A stretch of DNA of 64,000 nucleotides from Prado023 sp963753075 (GCA_963753075.1 CAVWAR010000017.1:1302001-1366000); one strand, 5' to 3'; positions 44,375-53,117 are shown, numbered from the stretch's first letter. Notes: generated by a model from the sequence alone, not told the origin. Numbers and translations are program-made.

Positions 44375-44475
44375 GCTCACTCCCCACCCGGTCGCGGCTG
44401 CTGAGCAGTACGCTACCGGCTGCTCCTTGGGGTGTCATTAGCCCAAGCCTGAGACAGAAGCCCGTTTCCGGAGCC

Positions 44476-44481
44476 TACTGT
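44476..44481 (+). promoter_or_regulatory. Leaderless -10 (TACTGT)
   Basis: TACTGT ends 7 nt before the ATG at 44489. Confidence 0.45.
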
Positions 44482-44488
44482 GCAACCC

Positions 44489-45487
44489 ATGACCACTGGA
44501 CTTCGTGGGCTCCTGATCGGTTCGGTTGCCGCCGCCCTGGTCGCCACGCCCCTGACCACAGCCGCTGCCGACCCGGCGGAGCCGTCGGCCACCCAGGCCC
44601 GGGTAGCGGTGTCGGTGGCCACGCTCTGGGCCTCCCCGGCTTCACCCAGGTCCATAGACGCGAAGGCTGTCCGGGCACCGGCGCGCCCAGCCAAGTGGCT
44701 GCGCTCCATGTCCGTCTGGGAACGTCGCGGCCTCAACGGCCGGGTCGAGAGCCAGGCCCTGTACGGCCAGCTCGTCCAGGTCCTGGAGCGGCGCGAGGGG
44801 TGGGCCCGGGTGGTGCTGCCACTCCAGCCCAGCCCCAAATCGCCCGATGGGTACCCGGGATGGATCCCCGAAGCCCAGCTGGTGGAGGCGCCCGACGTGG
44901 CCGCCACCGCAGAGGCGATCGTGACCAAGCGCAAGGCGTGGGCCTTCGAGAACAAGGCCCGCACGGCGCGGGTGCTCAGGCTCTCCTACGGCACGAGGCT
45001 TCCGGTCCTTCGAACTCGCAAGCACGCGGTATCCGTGGCCGGTCCCGAGGGCCGCACGCTGTGGCTCTCGGCCAAGCGCGTGGCGGTGGGCGCACCGGGA
45101 GCTGCCGCGCGGCCAGCGACCAGGTCGGCCGTTGTCGCCGAGGCGCGCAGGTTCCTCGGCCTGGCGTACCTGTGGGGAGGCACGTCCGGCTTCGGGTTCG
45201 ACTGCTCGGGCTTCACCCACACGATCTATGCGCAGCTCGGCGTCACCATCCCCCGCGATGCCACTCCCCAGTTCGACGCGGGCACCGCGGTGACGGACGT
45301 CAGCAAGCTGCGCAAGGGGGATCTCGTGTTCTTCCGCAACTCGTCCGGGTCCATCCATCACGTCGGCATCTACGCCGGTCGCGGGCGGATGATCCACTCC
45401 CCCCGGACCGGCCAGCCGGTGCAGATCTCGTCGATCACCTCGGGGCTCTGGGCACGCGAGTTCGCGGGAGGTCGCCGCTACTTGTGA
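44489..45487 (+). CDS. Secreted NlpC/P60 (C40) cell-wall endopeptidase
   Basis: The 332-residue protein has a signal peptide (LRGLLIGSVAAALVATPLTT-AAA), two SH3b-like regions (SVWERRGLNGRVESQALYGQ, WARVVLPLQPSPKSPDGYPG) and a C-terminal NlpC/P60 domain with GFDCSGFTHTIYAQLGVTIP (nucleophile Cys) and SIHHVGIYAGRGRMIHSP (His). Order resembles the YkfC gamma-D-Glu-L-diamino-acid endopeptidases. It cleaves peptidoglycan stem peptides. The ATG at 44489 is chosen over a GTG at 44480 because of the -10 position. Confidence 0.9.
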   Translation: MTTGLRGLLIGSVAAALVATPLTTAAADPAEPSATQARVAVSVATLWASPASPRSIDAKAVRAPARPAKWLRSMSVWERRGLNGRVESQALYGQLVQVLERREGWARVVLPLQPSPKSPDGYPGWIPEAQLVEAPDVAATAEAIVTKRKAWAFENKARTARVLRLSYGTRLPVLRTRKHAVSVAGPEGRTLWLSAKRVAVGAPGAAARPATRSAVVAEARRFLGLAYLWGGTSGFGFDCSGFTHTIYAQLGVTIPRDATPQFDAGTAVTDVSKLRKGDLVFFRNSSGSIHHVGIYAGRGRMIHSPRTGQPVQISSITSGLWAREFAGGRRYL

Positions 45488-45516
45488 GCCTGAGGTGGGA
45501 GTGAGCACTGAGACGG

Positions 45517-45522
45517 TACCGT
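45517..45522 (+). promoter_or_regulatory. Leaderless -10 (TACCGT)
   Basis: TACCGT ends 6 nt before the ATG at 45529. Confidence 0.5.
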
Positions 45523-45528
45523 GCCTGC

Positions 45529-45921
45529 ATGTCTGCCGAACGAGACCTCTCCGTGCTGCTCTCCTCGATGGAGCCCGAGCGCCGTCCGGGCGTCTTCGTC
45601 TTCGCGACCAGCCGGGCGGTCCCTGCTGGTGCCGAGCCCGTCGTGGTCGTGCAGGAGATCGAGGGGACGACAATGGTCCTTGAGCGCACCGAGGCAGATG
45701 CCCTGGGACTCGCCTATGACTTCGTCGCGGCCATGATCACCCTTCGCGTCCACTCAGCGCTCGACGCCGTGGGGCTCACCGCGGCGGTGTCCACGGAACT
45801 GGCCGCCGCCGGGATCAGCTGCAACGTCGTTGCCGGGTACTTCCACGACCATTTGTTCGTCCCCGAGGCCCACGCAGACCGAGCCATGGCCCTGCTGCGG
45901 GCCCTTGCCGGCCGCACGTAG
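45529..45921 (+). CDS. ACT-domain protein
   Basis: The 130-residue protein has two tandem ACT-like halves: GVFVFATSRAVPAGAEPVVV...TMVLERTEADALGLAYDF and ITLRVHSALDAVGLTAAVSTELAAAGISCNVVAGYFHDHLFV. The second matches the ACT_7/CASTOR-like pattern. It probably binds an amino acid or acts as a small-molecule sensor; the ligand is unknown. Confidence 0.82.
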   Translation: MSAERDLSVLLSSMEPERRPGVFVFATSRAVPAGAEPVVVVQEIEGTTMVLERTEADALGLAYDFVAAMITLRVHSALDAVGLTAAVSTELAAAGISCNVVAGYFHDHLFVPEAHADRAMALLRALAGRT

Positions 45922-45986
45922 GCGCTTGGTCCGATCAGCCCAGAACCGGACGATCGCCTGTGGTTCTCAGCCGCGACAACCGACCG

Positions 45987-46676
45987 CTACCAGATGGGCG
46001 TCTTGTCCAACTCGATGGCGGCGTCCAGCGTCTCCAGGAGGTCCTTGCGGGCCTTGACCTTGGTGTTCGCGTGCGCCGTCAGGTTGATCTTCGTCAACTG
46101 CTCGGCCATCGCCCGGGCGGTGGGCATCAACGACTCTGGCGCCACGACGGCGTCGAGGAACCCCGCCCGCAGCGCCTCCTGCGGGTCGAACATCTCGGCG
46201 TTGATCACTGAACGGTTGAAGTACGACCTGCGCAGGCGATCACGTGCGAGCTCGATGCCGACGTGGTGCATCGTCATGCCGATCTGCACCTCGTTGAGCC
46301 CGATCTTGAACGGTCCCTCGACACCCACCCGATAGTCCGCGGACAACAGGATGAAGGCGCCCTTGGCCACCGCATGCCCGGTGCAGGCGACGACGATCGG
46401 GTACGGGTGGGCCAGCATCCGGCGTGCCAGGGTCGAGCCGGCGGCGACCAGGTCGATGGCGTTCTGTGGGCCGGAGGTCATCACCTTCAAGTCGTAGCCA
46501 CCGGACAGGATCCCAGGCTGCCCGGTGATGATCACCACGGCCCCGTCGGCCGTTGCCCGGTCCAGTGCAGCGTTGAAGGCCGCGATGACCTCCGGCGAGA
46601 TGGCGTTCACCTTGCCGTTGTCCAGGGTCAGGGTGGCAATGCCATCGTCGAGCTGGTAGCTGATCAGGTCGCTCAT
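45987..46676 (-). CDS. Crotonase-fold enoyl-CoA hydratase/isomerase family protein
   Basis: The 229-residue protein is short for the family (usual 250-270) but has the core: IATLTLDNGKVNAISPEVI, the oxyanion-hole ILSGGYDLKVM and the second site PIVVACTGHAVAKGAFILLS. The usual catalytic Glu positions are occupied by other residues (GHAVAKGAFI in place of G.a.GGG.el), so hydratase activity is uncertain. Substrate is a CoA ester by family. Confidence 0.85.
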   Translation of the reverse strand: MSDLISYQLDDGIATLTLDNGKVNAISPEVIAAFNAALDRATADGAVVIITGQPGILSGGYDLKVMTSGPQNAIDLVAAGSTLARRMLAHPYPIVVACTGHAVAKGAFILLSADYRVGVEGPFKIGLNEVQIGMTMHHVGIELARDRLRRSYFNRSVINAEMFDPQEALRAGFLDAVVAPESLMPTARAMAEQLTKINLTAHANTKVKARKDLLETLDAAIELDKTPIW

Positions 46677-46767
46677 GCGTGGTGTCCTTGGCTGCGAAGG
46701 CGGGCGGCGCCGTGTTGCGCGACCCGAACCAAGACCCTAGCCACGGGCTGAGCCCCTTCGGCCACCG

Positions 46768-46794
46768 GACCCCCAGCAGAGGAGGCTGGGGGTC
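46768..46794 (-). terminator. 10-bp perfect hairpin after the PPK2 gene
   Basis: GACCCCCAGC-AGAGGAG-GCTGGGGGTC, beginning 15 nt beyond the PPK2 stop (46809) and lying upstream of the crotonase gene, both on the minus strand. Confidence 0.6.
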
Positions 46795-46808
46795 GAGCGG
46801 CCCGGGCC

Positions 46809-47657
46809 TCAGAACGCCGTCGGCACGTAGTGCAGAGGCAGGTTCGGCGCCACGTAGCCGTCGGGCTTCGGGGGCTTCGGCATCTTCACGTCCGACGGCT
46901 CCAGTGGCGTATAGGGAATCTGCGTGAGCAGGTGGGAGATGACGTTGAGGCGCCCGCGCTTCTTGTTGTTGTTGTCCACCACCCACCATGGGGCCCATGA
47001 GGTGTCGGTCATGTGCAGCATGGTGTCTCGCGCGCGGCAGTAGTCGTAGTGCTTGGTGTAGGACTTCAGGTCCGTCGGCGAGAGCTTCCAGACCTTGCGG
47101 GGATCGTCGATCCGGTTCGACAGCCGCCTGGTCTGCTCCTCGACACTCACGTTCAGCCAGTACTTGACCAGGATGATCCCCGATTCGACCATCGCCCTCT
47201 CGACGGACGGCACCGCTTCGAGGAACCCGTCGGTCTCGGCCTGCGTGCAGTAACCCATCACCGGCTCCACCCCGGCCCGGTTGTACCAGCTGCGGTCGAA
47301 GATCACGACCTCCCCCGCAGCCGGGAAGTGCGTGATGTACCGCTGGATGTACATCTGCGACTTCTCCCGCTCAGTGGGGGTCGGCAGCGCGATGTGCTTG
47401 AACACCCGCGGGCTCGTCCGCTCGGTGATGCGCCGGATCGTGCCGCCCTTCCCGGCGGAGTCCAGGCCCTCGAAGACGATGCAGATCTTGGCACCGGTCT
47501 CTTTGACCCATTCCTGCAGGGCCACCAGCTCGCCCTGCAGCCGCTCCATCTCGGCCTCGTACTCCTTCGTGGACAGCTTCCCTGTCGCTCCCCTGCTGCC
47601 CGCGGACGCGCCCTTGCTCCCCTTCACGTCCTTCTTGGCCTTCTTGTCCTTGCCCAT
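46809..47657 (-). CDS. ppk2: Polyphosphate kinase 2 (class I-like)
   Basis: The 282-residue protein has a Lys/Gly-rich N-terminus and the PPK2 P-loop core: FEGLDSAGKGGTIRRI (Walker A), FDRSWYNRAGVEPVMGYC (Walker B and lid) and KYWLNVSVEEQTRRLSNRID. It moves phosphate between polyphosphate and a nucleotide diphosphate, ADP or GDP. ATG 47657 follows AGGAGG with 4-nt spacing. Together with the pyrophosphatase and the PEPCK-like gene, it suggests inorganic phosphoanhydride metabolism. Confidence 0.95.
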   Translation of the reverse strand: MGKDKKAKKDVKGSKGASAGSRGATGKLSTKEYEAEMERLQGELVALQEWVKETGAKICIVFEGLDSAGKGGTIRRITERTSPRVFKHIALPTPTEREKSQMYIQRYITHFPAAGEVVIFDRSWYNRAGVEPVMGYCTQAETDGFLEAVPSVERAMVESGIILVKYWLNVSVEEQTRRLSNRIDDPRKVWKLSPTDLKSYTKHYDYCRARDTMLHMTDTSWAPWWVVDNNNKKRGRLNVISHLLTQIPYTPLEPSDVKMPKPPKPDGYVAPNLPLHYVPTAF

Positions 47658-47764
47658 ACGTCCTCCTGGATGCTGAACGGGATGTGCTGATCCGATGGTC
47701 CCACCCGGTGCGGGTGGGACGCGTGCCCGGCCGCGGTCGACGCTGAGGCGCGCCTCCGCCACTC

Positions 47765-48570
47765 TCAGGCTGTGACCGGGGCCGCCTGCTTGGGCACGGC
47801 CGCAGGAACCACGGGCGCCTCGTGGGGAGGCCGCGAACGCGCGATCGCCTGCCGATCTCCCACCCGATCAGCAACAGCACCGCGGGGGCCGCTGCGATCA
47901 GCCACTGGGTCTCGGTCAGCGTGACCAATCCGAGGAAGGAGGACTTGTCCATCCGCAGCGCGATGCCCACGGGGGCAGTGATGACGAAGTTGATTCGGAC
48001 CAGCAGGGCGCCCTCCGTGGGGTCGCCGACAACCTTGCCGTCGACGAGCTCCGCGTCGTTGGTGATCAGGAACGGCAGGGTCCCTGCCTCGATGGTGTTG
48101 GTGTTCGCGGAGTGATGGACCTCGCCGTCCAGGCTGTAGCCGGACCCTGAGATCTTGTAGGTGTCGGTGGGGTCGATGACCTCGATGACCGTCACCTGGT
48201 TCATAGTCAGGGTGCCAGGGCGAGTGCGATGGCCGTGGTGAAGATCGACTGCTCGGATTCACCGCGGGACAGGCCCAGGGCGAACATGATCACGATGGTC
48301 AGCCCGGCCGCTCCGGCGATCCAGAGGGTCAACGTGTCCAGCTGCTGGGTCATCGGGGTCTTGAGGTTGGGCGTGGACCTCAGCATCCCGGAGATCCTGC
48401 CCACGGCGGTGTCCCCGCCGGTCCCGGTGACGATCATCACGCCGCTAACGTTGGTGACGGGGGTGTTCATGAACGCCATGTCCAGCTGATCGCCCAGCAC
48501 CGGGTTGTCGTCCGGGTACGCCCCTCGGCTGCCCCGTGGGGCGACGATCGGTTCACCGGATCGCTGGTCC
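47765..48570 (-). pseudogene. Decayed cation-transporting P-type ATPase
   Basis: Frames on the minus strand read, in order, AYPDDNPVLGDQLDMAFMNT then PVTNVSGVMIVTGTGGDTAV (end of the actuator region), TLWIAGAAGLTIVIMFALGL (TM3), MNQVTVIEVIDPTDTYKISG and VVGDPTEGALLV (nucleotide domain), then NFVITAPVGIALRMDKSSF and LTETQWLIAAAPAVLLLIGW (the last helices). The tail is in a further frame to a stop at 47765. The TM4 PEGL and DKTGTLT phosphorylation segment is absent, as is everything between the nucleotide domain and the last helices. So at least two deletions and a frameshift are present. The 5' end was lost at the promoter of the gene at 48599. Confidence 0.7.
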
Positions 48571-48586
48571 AGTAGCCGATGGTCAC

Positions 48587-48592
48587 TACCCT
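48587..48592 (+). promoter_or_regulatory. Leaderless -10 (TACCCT)
   Basis: TACCCT ends 6 nt before the ATG at 48599. Confidence 0.5.
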
Positions 48593-48598
48593 GTCGAT

Positions 48599-49411
48599 AT
48601 GGACCCAGATGTGCTGCTCGTCGGTTGTGGCCGCCTCGGTGCCGATATCGGCCTCCGGCTGGCGGCGCGTGGGCACGCTGTGGTCGGGATCCGCCGCCGG
48701 GCGGAGCTGGTGCCGCCGCCGCTGCAAGGGCTCTCGGCTGACCTCACGCGGGAGGAGCCGCAGCTGCCGGACCTCGACCTGGGTCACCTGGTGGTGGCAC
48801 TCACGGCCAAGCCCCGCACGGAGGAGGCCTACCGGGCGACCTACGTCGACGGACTGGCCCGCGCGCTCGACGCGCTGGGTCGGGACGGCCACGTACCCGG
48901 GCGCGCCGTGCTGGTCTCCTCCACCGCCGTGTTCGGCACCCAGCCTGACGGGATCCTGGTCGATGAGGACACGCGTGCGCGTCCGTCGGACGGGCCGGGT
49001 CGGATGCTGTGGGCTGCCGAGCAGCTCTTCACCGAGCGGCTCCCGCACGGCACCGTGCTGCGGCTCTCCGGGCTCTATGACCGCGACTCATCCCGGTTGA
49101 CGGCGCAAGTCCGAGCCGGTGCCATCTCGGAGCCGAACCGATGGACCAACCGGATCCACCGCAGCGACGCCGCCGCGGCGGTCGTCCACCTGCTCACCCG
49201 CGCCGAGACACCTGACCGGCTCTACGTGGGCACGGACGATGAGCCGGCCCTGCTCGGCGATGTGGCCGCACACGTCGCCCTTGGCCTTGACGCGCCCGCA
49301 CCCCCAGCCACCGATCCGGCCCGGGCGACGGGCAGGAGGCTCTCGAACGCTCGGCTGCGGGCAACGGGCTGGGCGCCGGAGTTCCCGACGTACCGCGAGG
49401 GCTACGCCTGA
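48599..49411 (+). CDS. NAD-dependent epimerase/SDR-like protein
   Basis: The 270-residue protein starts with a Rossmann dinucleotide motif VLLVGCGRLGADIGLRLAAR and carries VLVSSTAVFGTQPDGILVDE and VLRLSGLYDRDSSRL. The Tyr-x-x-x-Lys pair of true epimerases is not clear (MLWAAEQ stands there), so it belongs to the atypical YeeZ-like branch. Substrate unknown. The ATG at 48599 is fixed by the -10. Confidence 0.83.
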   Translation: MDPDVLLVGCGRLGADIGLRLAARGHAVVGIRRRAELVPPPLQGLSADLTREEPQLPDLDLGHLVVALTAKPRTEEAYRATYVDGLARALDALGRDGHVPGRAVLVSSTAVFGTQPDGILVDEDTRARPSDGPGRMLWAAEQLFTERLPHGTVLRLSGLYDRDSSRLTAQVRAGAISEPNRWTNRIHRSDAAAAVVHLLTRAETPDRLYVGTDDEPALLGDVAAHVALGLDAPAPPATDPARATGRRLSNARLRATGWAPEFPTYREGYA

Positions 49412-49418
49412 GCGCCCT

Positions 49419-49440
49419 CGCTCCGAGGGCCCTCGGAGCG
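49419..49440 (+). terminator. Perfect 22-bp palindrome after the stop
   Basis: CGCTCCGAGGG followed directly by its reverse complement CCCTCGGAGCG, 7 nt after the stop at 49411. Stem of about 9 bp with a tight loop; no T-run. Confidence 0.55.
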
Positions 49441-49532
49441 CCCCGGAGGCCGTGGATAGCATCAAGGCACACTCCCGGAGATGGCCTGACCAGGCCGGCC
49501 GTCCCGGGCCCACGACGGAAGGGGCTGCGCCC

Positions 49533-50522
49533 ATGAGGACCCGCATCACCGAGCTGCTCGGCATCGAGCACCCGATCATCCAGGGCGGCATGCACTACGT
49601 CGGTTTCGCCGAGCTGGCGGCCGCGGTGTCCAACGCGGGCGGGCTGGGGATCATCACTGGCCTGACCCAGCGCACGCCTGAGGACCTCGCGAAGGAGATC
49701 GCCCGGTGCCGGGAGCTGACCGACAAGCCGTTCGGCGTGAACCTGACCTTCCTGCCGACCGTTGCCGCCCCGGACTACCCGGGCTACGTGCGGGTGATCC
49801 TCGAGGGCGGCGTGCCGGTCGTAGAGACCGCCGGGCGCAACCCGGAGGCTGTCCTGCCGGTGCTCAAGGACGCCGGGGTGAAGGTGGTCCACAAGTGCAC
49901 CTCAGTCCGACACGCCCTCAAGGCCCAGTCCATCGGGTGCGACGCAGTCTCCGTGGACGGGTTCGAGTGCGGCGGGCACCCCGGCGAGGATGACGTCCCC
50001 AACATGATCCTGCTGCCGCGAGCCGCTGATGAGCTCAGCATCCCGTTCGTCGCCTCGGGCGGCCAGGCCGACGGCCGCAGCCTCGTTGCTTCGCTGGCGA
50101 TGGGCGCTGACGGGATCAACATGGGCACCCGCTTCATCGCGACACAGGAGGCCCCGGTCCACCAGAAGGTCAAGGACGCGATCGTTGCCGCCTCCGAGCT
50201 CGACACCCGACTGGTCATGCGACCGCTGCGCAACACCGAGCGGGTGATGACCAATGCGGCCGTGGAACGACTCCTCGTGAAGGAGCAGGAGCTGGGCGCA
50301 GAGCTGTCGTTCGCCGACATCATCGACGAGGTCGCCGGCGTCTACCCGCGGATCATGCTCGAGGGCGACATGGACGCAGGTGCCTGGTCGTGCGGCATGG
50401 TGGCCGGGCTCATCAACGACATCCCCACATGCCAGGAGCTGGTCGACCGGATCATGTCCGAGGCCGAGGAGATCATCCGCGGCCGCCTGATGGGGATGCT
50501 GGGCGAAGCCCCGTCGGCGTAG
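49533..50522 (+). CDS. NAD(P)H-dependent flavin oxidoreductase / nitronate monooxygenase family
   Basis: The 329-residue protein is a TIM-barrel flavoprotein: IEHPIIQGGMHYVGFAELAA, VSNAGGLGIITGLTQRTPED, VKVVHKCTSVRHALKAQSIG, SVDGFECGGHPGEDDV (FMN/His site) and FVASGGQADGRSLVASLAMG then ADGINMGTRF. Family members oxidise alkyl nitronates or reduce enones (FabK-like). Class placement is uncertain. The ATG has GGAAGGGG upstream. Confidence 0.9.
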   Translation: MRTRITELLGIEHPIIQGGMHYVGFAELAAAVSNAGGLGIITGLTQRTPEDLAKEIARCRELTDKPFGVNLTFLPTVAAPDYPGYVRVILEGGVPVVETAGRNPEAVLPVLKDAGVKVVHKCTSVRHALKAQSIGCDAVSVDGFECGGHPGEDDVPNMILLPRAADELSIPFVASGGQADGRSLVASLAMGADGINMGTRFIATQEAPVHQKVKDAIVAASELDTRLVMRPLRNTERVMTNAAVERLLVKEQELGAELSFADIIDEVAGVYPRIMLEGDMDAGAWSCGMVAGLINDIPTCQELVDRIMSEAEEIIRGRLMGMLGEAPSA

Positions 50523-50565
50523 GGACGAACTCCCGGCGGCCTCCTCGCCACCGCCGAGCGACAAC

Positions 50566-50602
50566 TGGACACTTCGTCCATTGTGATGGACACTATGTCT
50601 CA
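50566..50602 (+). promoter_or_regulatory. Two adjacent palindromic operators at the DrrAB-TetR operon start
   Basis: TGGAC-ACTTC-GTCCA (50566-50580) is a perfect 5+5 inverted repeat. TGGACA-CTA-TGTCTC (50587-50601), ending one base before the ATG, is an imperfect second. The TGGACAC core is shared. Likely bound by the TetR encoded at the end of the same operon. Confidence 0.55.
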
Positions 50603-51627
50603 TGACGACGAACGAGGCTGTGGCCGAAGTGGTGCCGGATCCTGTTGTGGAAGCCCGGGGCCTGACGAAGTCCTTCGGTGATGTGCGTGCTGTGATCGAT
50701 GTGAGCTTCTCCGTGGGCGCCGGCCAGATCGTGGGAGTCCTGGGGCCCAACGGGGCGGGCAAGACGACCACCATCACGATGCTGACCACGCTGTCTGCCC
50801 TCGACGGCGGGTCGGCGCGGATCGGCGGATACGACGTCACCGAGCAGCCGGATGTGGTGCGGCAGCTGATCGGTGTCGCCGGTCAGGCCGCGGCTGTCGA
50901 CGAGAAGCTCACCGCCAGGGAGAACCTGGAGCTGTTCGGTCGGTTGTACAAGCTCCCCCGAGCGCAGCGAAGGCTGCGCACCGAGACCCTCATCGGCCAG
51001 TTCGACATGACCGAGTTCGCGGACCGCCCGGCCGAGACGTACTCCGGCGGTCAACGGCGCCGCCTGGATGTTGTCGCCGCACTGGTGGCCAACCCGCTCG
51101 CGCTGTTCCTGGATGAGCCAACGGCCGGATTGGACCCGCGGAGCAGGTCCGAGCTGTGGGACGCGATCAGGTCCCTGGCCGATCGGGGCACCGCAATCGT
51201 CCTGACGACCCAGTACCTCGAGGAGGCCGACCAGCTGGCCGATCACATCCTGTTGATCGACCACGGCCGGATCGTGGCCGAGGGCACCCCCGCCGAGCTC
51301 AAGAAGGACTTGGAGCGCGCCGTCCTCGAGATCAGGCTGCTGGACACCGCGGACGTGGACAGGACGGTCGAGGCGATCGGGGACGTCGGTGAGGTGACGG
51401 TCGACAGGCGGGATCGGAAGCTGAGCATTCCTGTGGGCGATGACCCAGCGAGGTCACTGGAGATCCTGTCGCGCGTGCGGGACAAGGGGATCCCCATCTC
51501 CGACTTCCAGCTGCGCCGACCCACTCTCGATGATGTGTTCCTCGAACTGACCGGGGCACGCGAGCCTGAGCTGATCGCCGATGCGTCTGTGCCCGATGCC
51601 CACGACGAAGGACCCGACCATGACTGA
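50602..51627 (+). CDS. Daunorubicin-resistance-type ABC transporter ATPase (DrrA family)
   Basis: 341 residues. Walker A GPNGAGKTT, Q-loop VAGQAAAVDEKLTARENL, signature YSGGQRRRLD, Walker B LALFLDEPTAGLDPRSR and the H-loop region LTTQYLEEADQLADHILLID. The C-terminal DUF4162-like domain ends FQLRRPTLDDVFLELTG, typical of DrrA exporters of hydrophobic drugs or lipids. First gene of a three-gene operon with the permease and a TetR. Confidence 0.94.
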   Translation: MTTNEAVAEVVPDPVVEARGLTKSFGDVRAVIDVSFSVGAGQIVGVLGPNGAGKTTTITMLTTLSALDGGSARIGGYDVTEQPDVVRQLIGVAGQAAAVDEKLTARENLELFGRLYKLPRAQRRLRTETLIGQFDMTEFADRPAETYSGGQRRRLDVVAALVANPLALFLDEPTAGLDPRSRSELWDAIRSLADRGTAIVLTTQYLEEADQLADHILLIDHGRIVAEGTPAELKKDLERAVLEIRLLDTADVDRTVEAIGDVGEVTVDRRDRKLSIPVGDDPARSLEILSRVRDKGIPISDFQLRRPTLDDVFLELTGAREPELIADASVPDAHDEGPDHD

Positions 51628-52447
51628 GCAACTGACCGTGACGACTCGACCTGCGGGTCTGGTGATCAACCCGAGCCCGATGCTGCGCACCCGGCGGGCG
51701 ATCCTCGACACCAACTCAGTCCTCTGGCGGGACACGATCCGGACACTGCGGCAGCCGGACATGCTCGCGTTCGCGGTCGTGATGGGGGTGTTCTTCCTCG
51801 TCCTGTTCAACTACGTGTTCGGTGGCTCGATCGGCGCCGGGGCGAACATCGACTACCTCGCCTACCTGGTTCCCGGCGTCCTGGTGATCACCGCGCTGCA
51901 GGGCGCGCAGCAGACGAGCATGGGGCTGGCGGCTGACCTGAACGAGGGCGTGATAGACCGATTCAAGTCGCTGCCGATGAGTCAGGGGGCGGTCATCGCC
52001 GGGCGGACCCTGGCTGATGCGGGACGCAACGTCGTCAGCCTGACCCTCGTCTGCCTCGTGGCGATCCCGATGGGCTACCGATTCAGCTCACTGTCCGGGG
52101 CCGTCGCTGCCATCCTGCTGGCCACTGCCCTGGGATTCGGGGTCTCGTGGATGGGGGCAGCCATCGCAGCCAAGGTGCGCAGGCCCGACGCCGTCGGAAT
52201 GCTGTCGATGTTCTGGCTGTTCCCGATGATGCTCGCCAGCACCGCCTTCGCCCCCGCGGAGACGATGCCCGGGTGGTTGCAGCCGTTCGTGCGCTACCAG
52301 CCGGTCTCGACGGCATCAGATGCGGTCCGGGGGCTGGCGAACGGGACCGTCGCCGGGGACGCGATCCTCCTGACCCTGGGCTGGCTCGCCCTGCTGCTCA
52401 TCGTGTTCGTCCCGCTGTCCATCTCGTTGTACCGCAAGGACGTGTGA
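51620..52447 (+). CDS. DrrB-family ABC-2 permease
   Basis: The 275-residue protein has six hydrophobic segments and the DrrB elements LWRDTIRTLRQPDMLAFAVV, GVIDRFKSLPMSQGAVIAGR, AAAIAAKVRRPDAVGM and AFAPAETMPGWLQPFVRYQP. The ATG at 51620 overlaps the end of the ATPase gene by 8 nt with AAGGA upstream; ATGs at 51596 and a start at 51581 lie too far inside the ATPase gene. Partner of the preceding ATPase. Confidence 0.92.
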   Translation: MTEQLTVTTRPAGLVINPSPMLRTRRAILDTNSVLWRDTIRTLRQPDMLAFAVVMGVFFLVLFNYVFGGSIGAGANIDYLAYLVPGVLVITALQGAQQTSMGLAADLNEGVIDRFKSLPMSQGAVIAGRTLADAGRNVVSLTLVCLVAIPMGYRFSSLSGAVAAILLATALGFGVSWMGAAIAAKVRRPDAVGMLSMFWLFPMMLASTAFAPAETMPGWLQPFVRYQPVSTASDAVRGLANGTVAGDAILLTLGWLALLLIVFVPLSISLYRKDV

Positions 52448-52451
52448 CCGC

Positions 52452-53063
52452 ATGGAACCCAACCCCCCGCCCGCCAGCGCCAAGGCTGAGCTGCCCACCG
52501 AGCAGCGCATCATCGCTGCCGCGATCGAGATGATCGGGGAGGACGGCCTCGGTGGGGTGCGCATGTCCGCGGTGGCCAAGGCTGCTGGCGTGTCCCGCCA
52601 GACCCTCTACAACCACTTCCCCGATGTTGACAGCATCCTCGCCGCGGCGATCCACCAGCACAACGAGGAGGCCACGGCAATGCTGACCACCGCCCTGGCG
52701 ATCACCGACTCCCCCACCGGGAAGCTCGATCAGCTCGTCCGGCACGTGGTGATGCTCGGCTCCCACGGTCACGGGTCCCAGCGCATCACGGATGGCCTGT
52801 CCGCCGAGTCCCGGGCGGGGCTGGCTGCCCACGAGCAGGAGATGAACTCCCAGATCGCCGCCATCCTCGACGAGGGAGTCCGCACCGGTGAGTTCCGCGC
52901 CGACCTGAGCCCCGACGTGGACGTCCTCGTGGTCTCCGCCATGCTGGACGGGATCATGGACGCAACGTCACGGGAGCCCGATCAGGCCGTGCGAGTCGCC
53001 CGGGTGGGCCTGCGGACCCTGGTTCGTGCCGTGCAGGCCGACGGCCAGGACCCCCGGCCGTAG
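52452..53063 (+). CDS. TetR-family regulator of the DrrAB operon
   Basis: The 203-residue protein has an N-terminal HTH: IIAAAIEMIGEDGLGGVRMS then AVAKAAGVSRQTLYNHFPDVD. The C-terminal ligand domain holds His-rich HGHGSQRITD. It is 4 nt after the permease gene, so it should be cotranscribed and control the operon through the palindromes near 50566-50600. Confidence 0.9.
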   Translation: MEPNPPPASAKAELPTEQRIIAAAIEMIGEDGLGGVRMSAVAKAAGVSRQTLYNHFPDVDSILAAAIHQHNEEATAMLTTALAITDSPTGKLDQLVRHVVMLGSHGHGSQRITDGLSAESRAGLAAHEQEMNSQIAAILDEGVRTGEFRADLSPDVDVLVVSAMLDGIMDATSREPDQAVRVARVGLRTLVRAVQADGQDPRP

Positions 53064-53117
53064 CCCTCGCGGTCCGGCGCGCCGAGCAACCATCGGCAGG
53101 GTGTGGTCCACTGGCGC

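Noticed and set aside
50523..50601. Riboswitch in the DrrAB leader
   Set aside because: The space to the start codon is filled by short palindromes typical of repressor sites, with no aptamer-like pattern.
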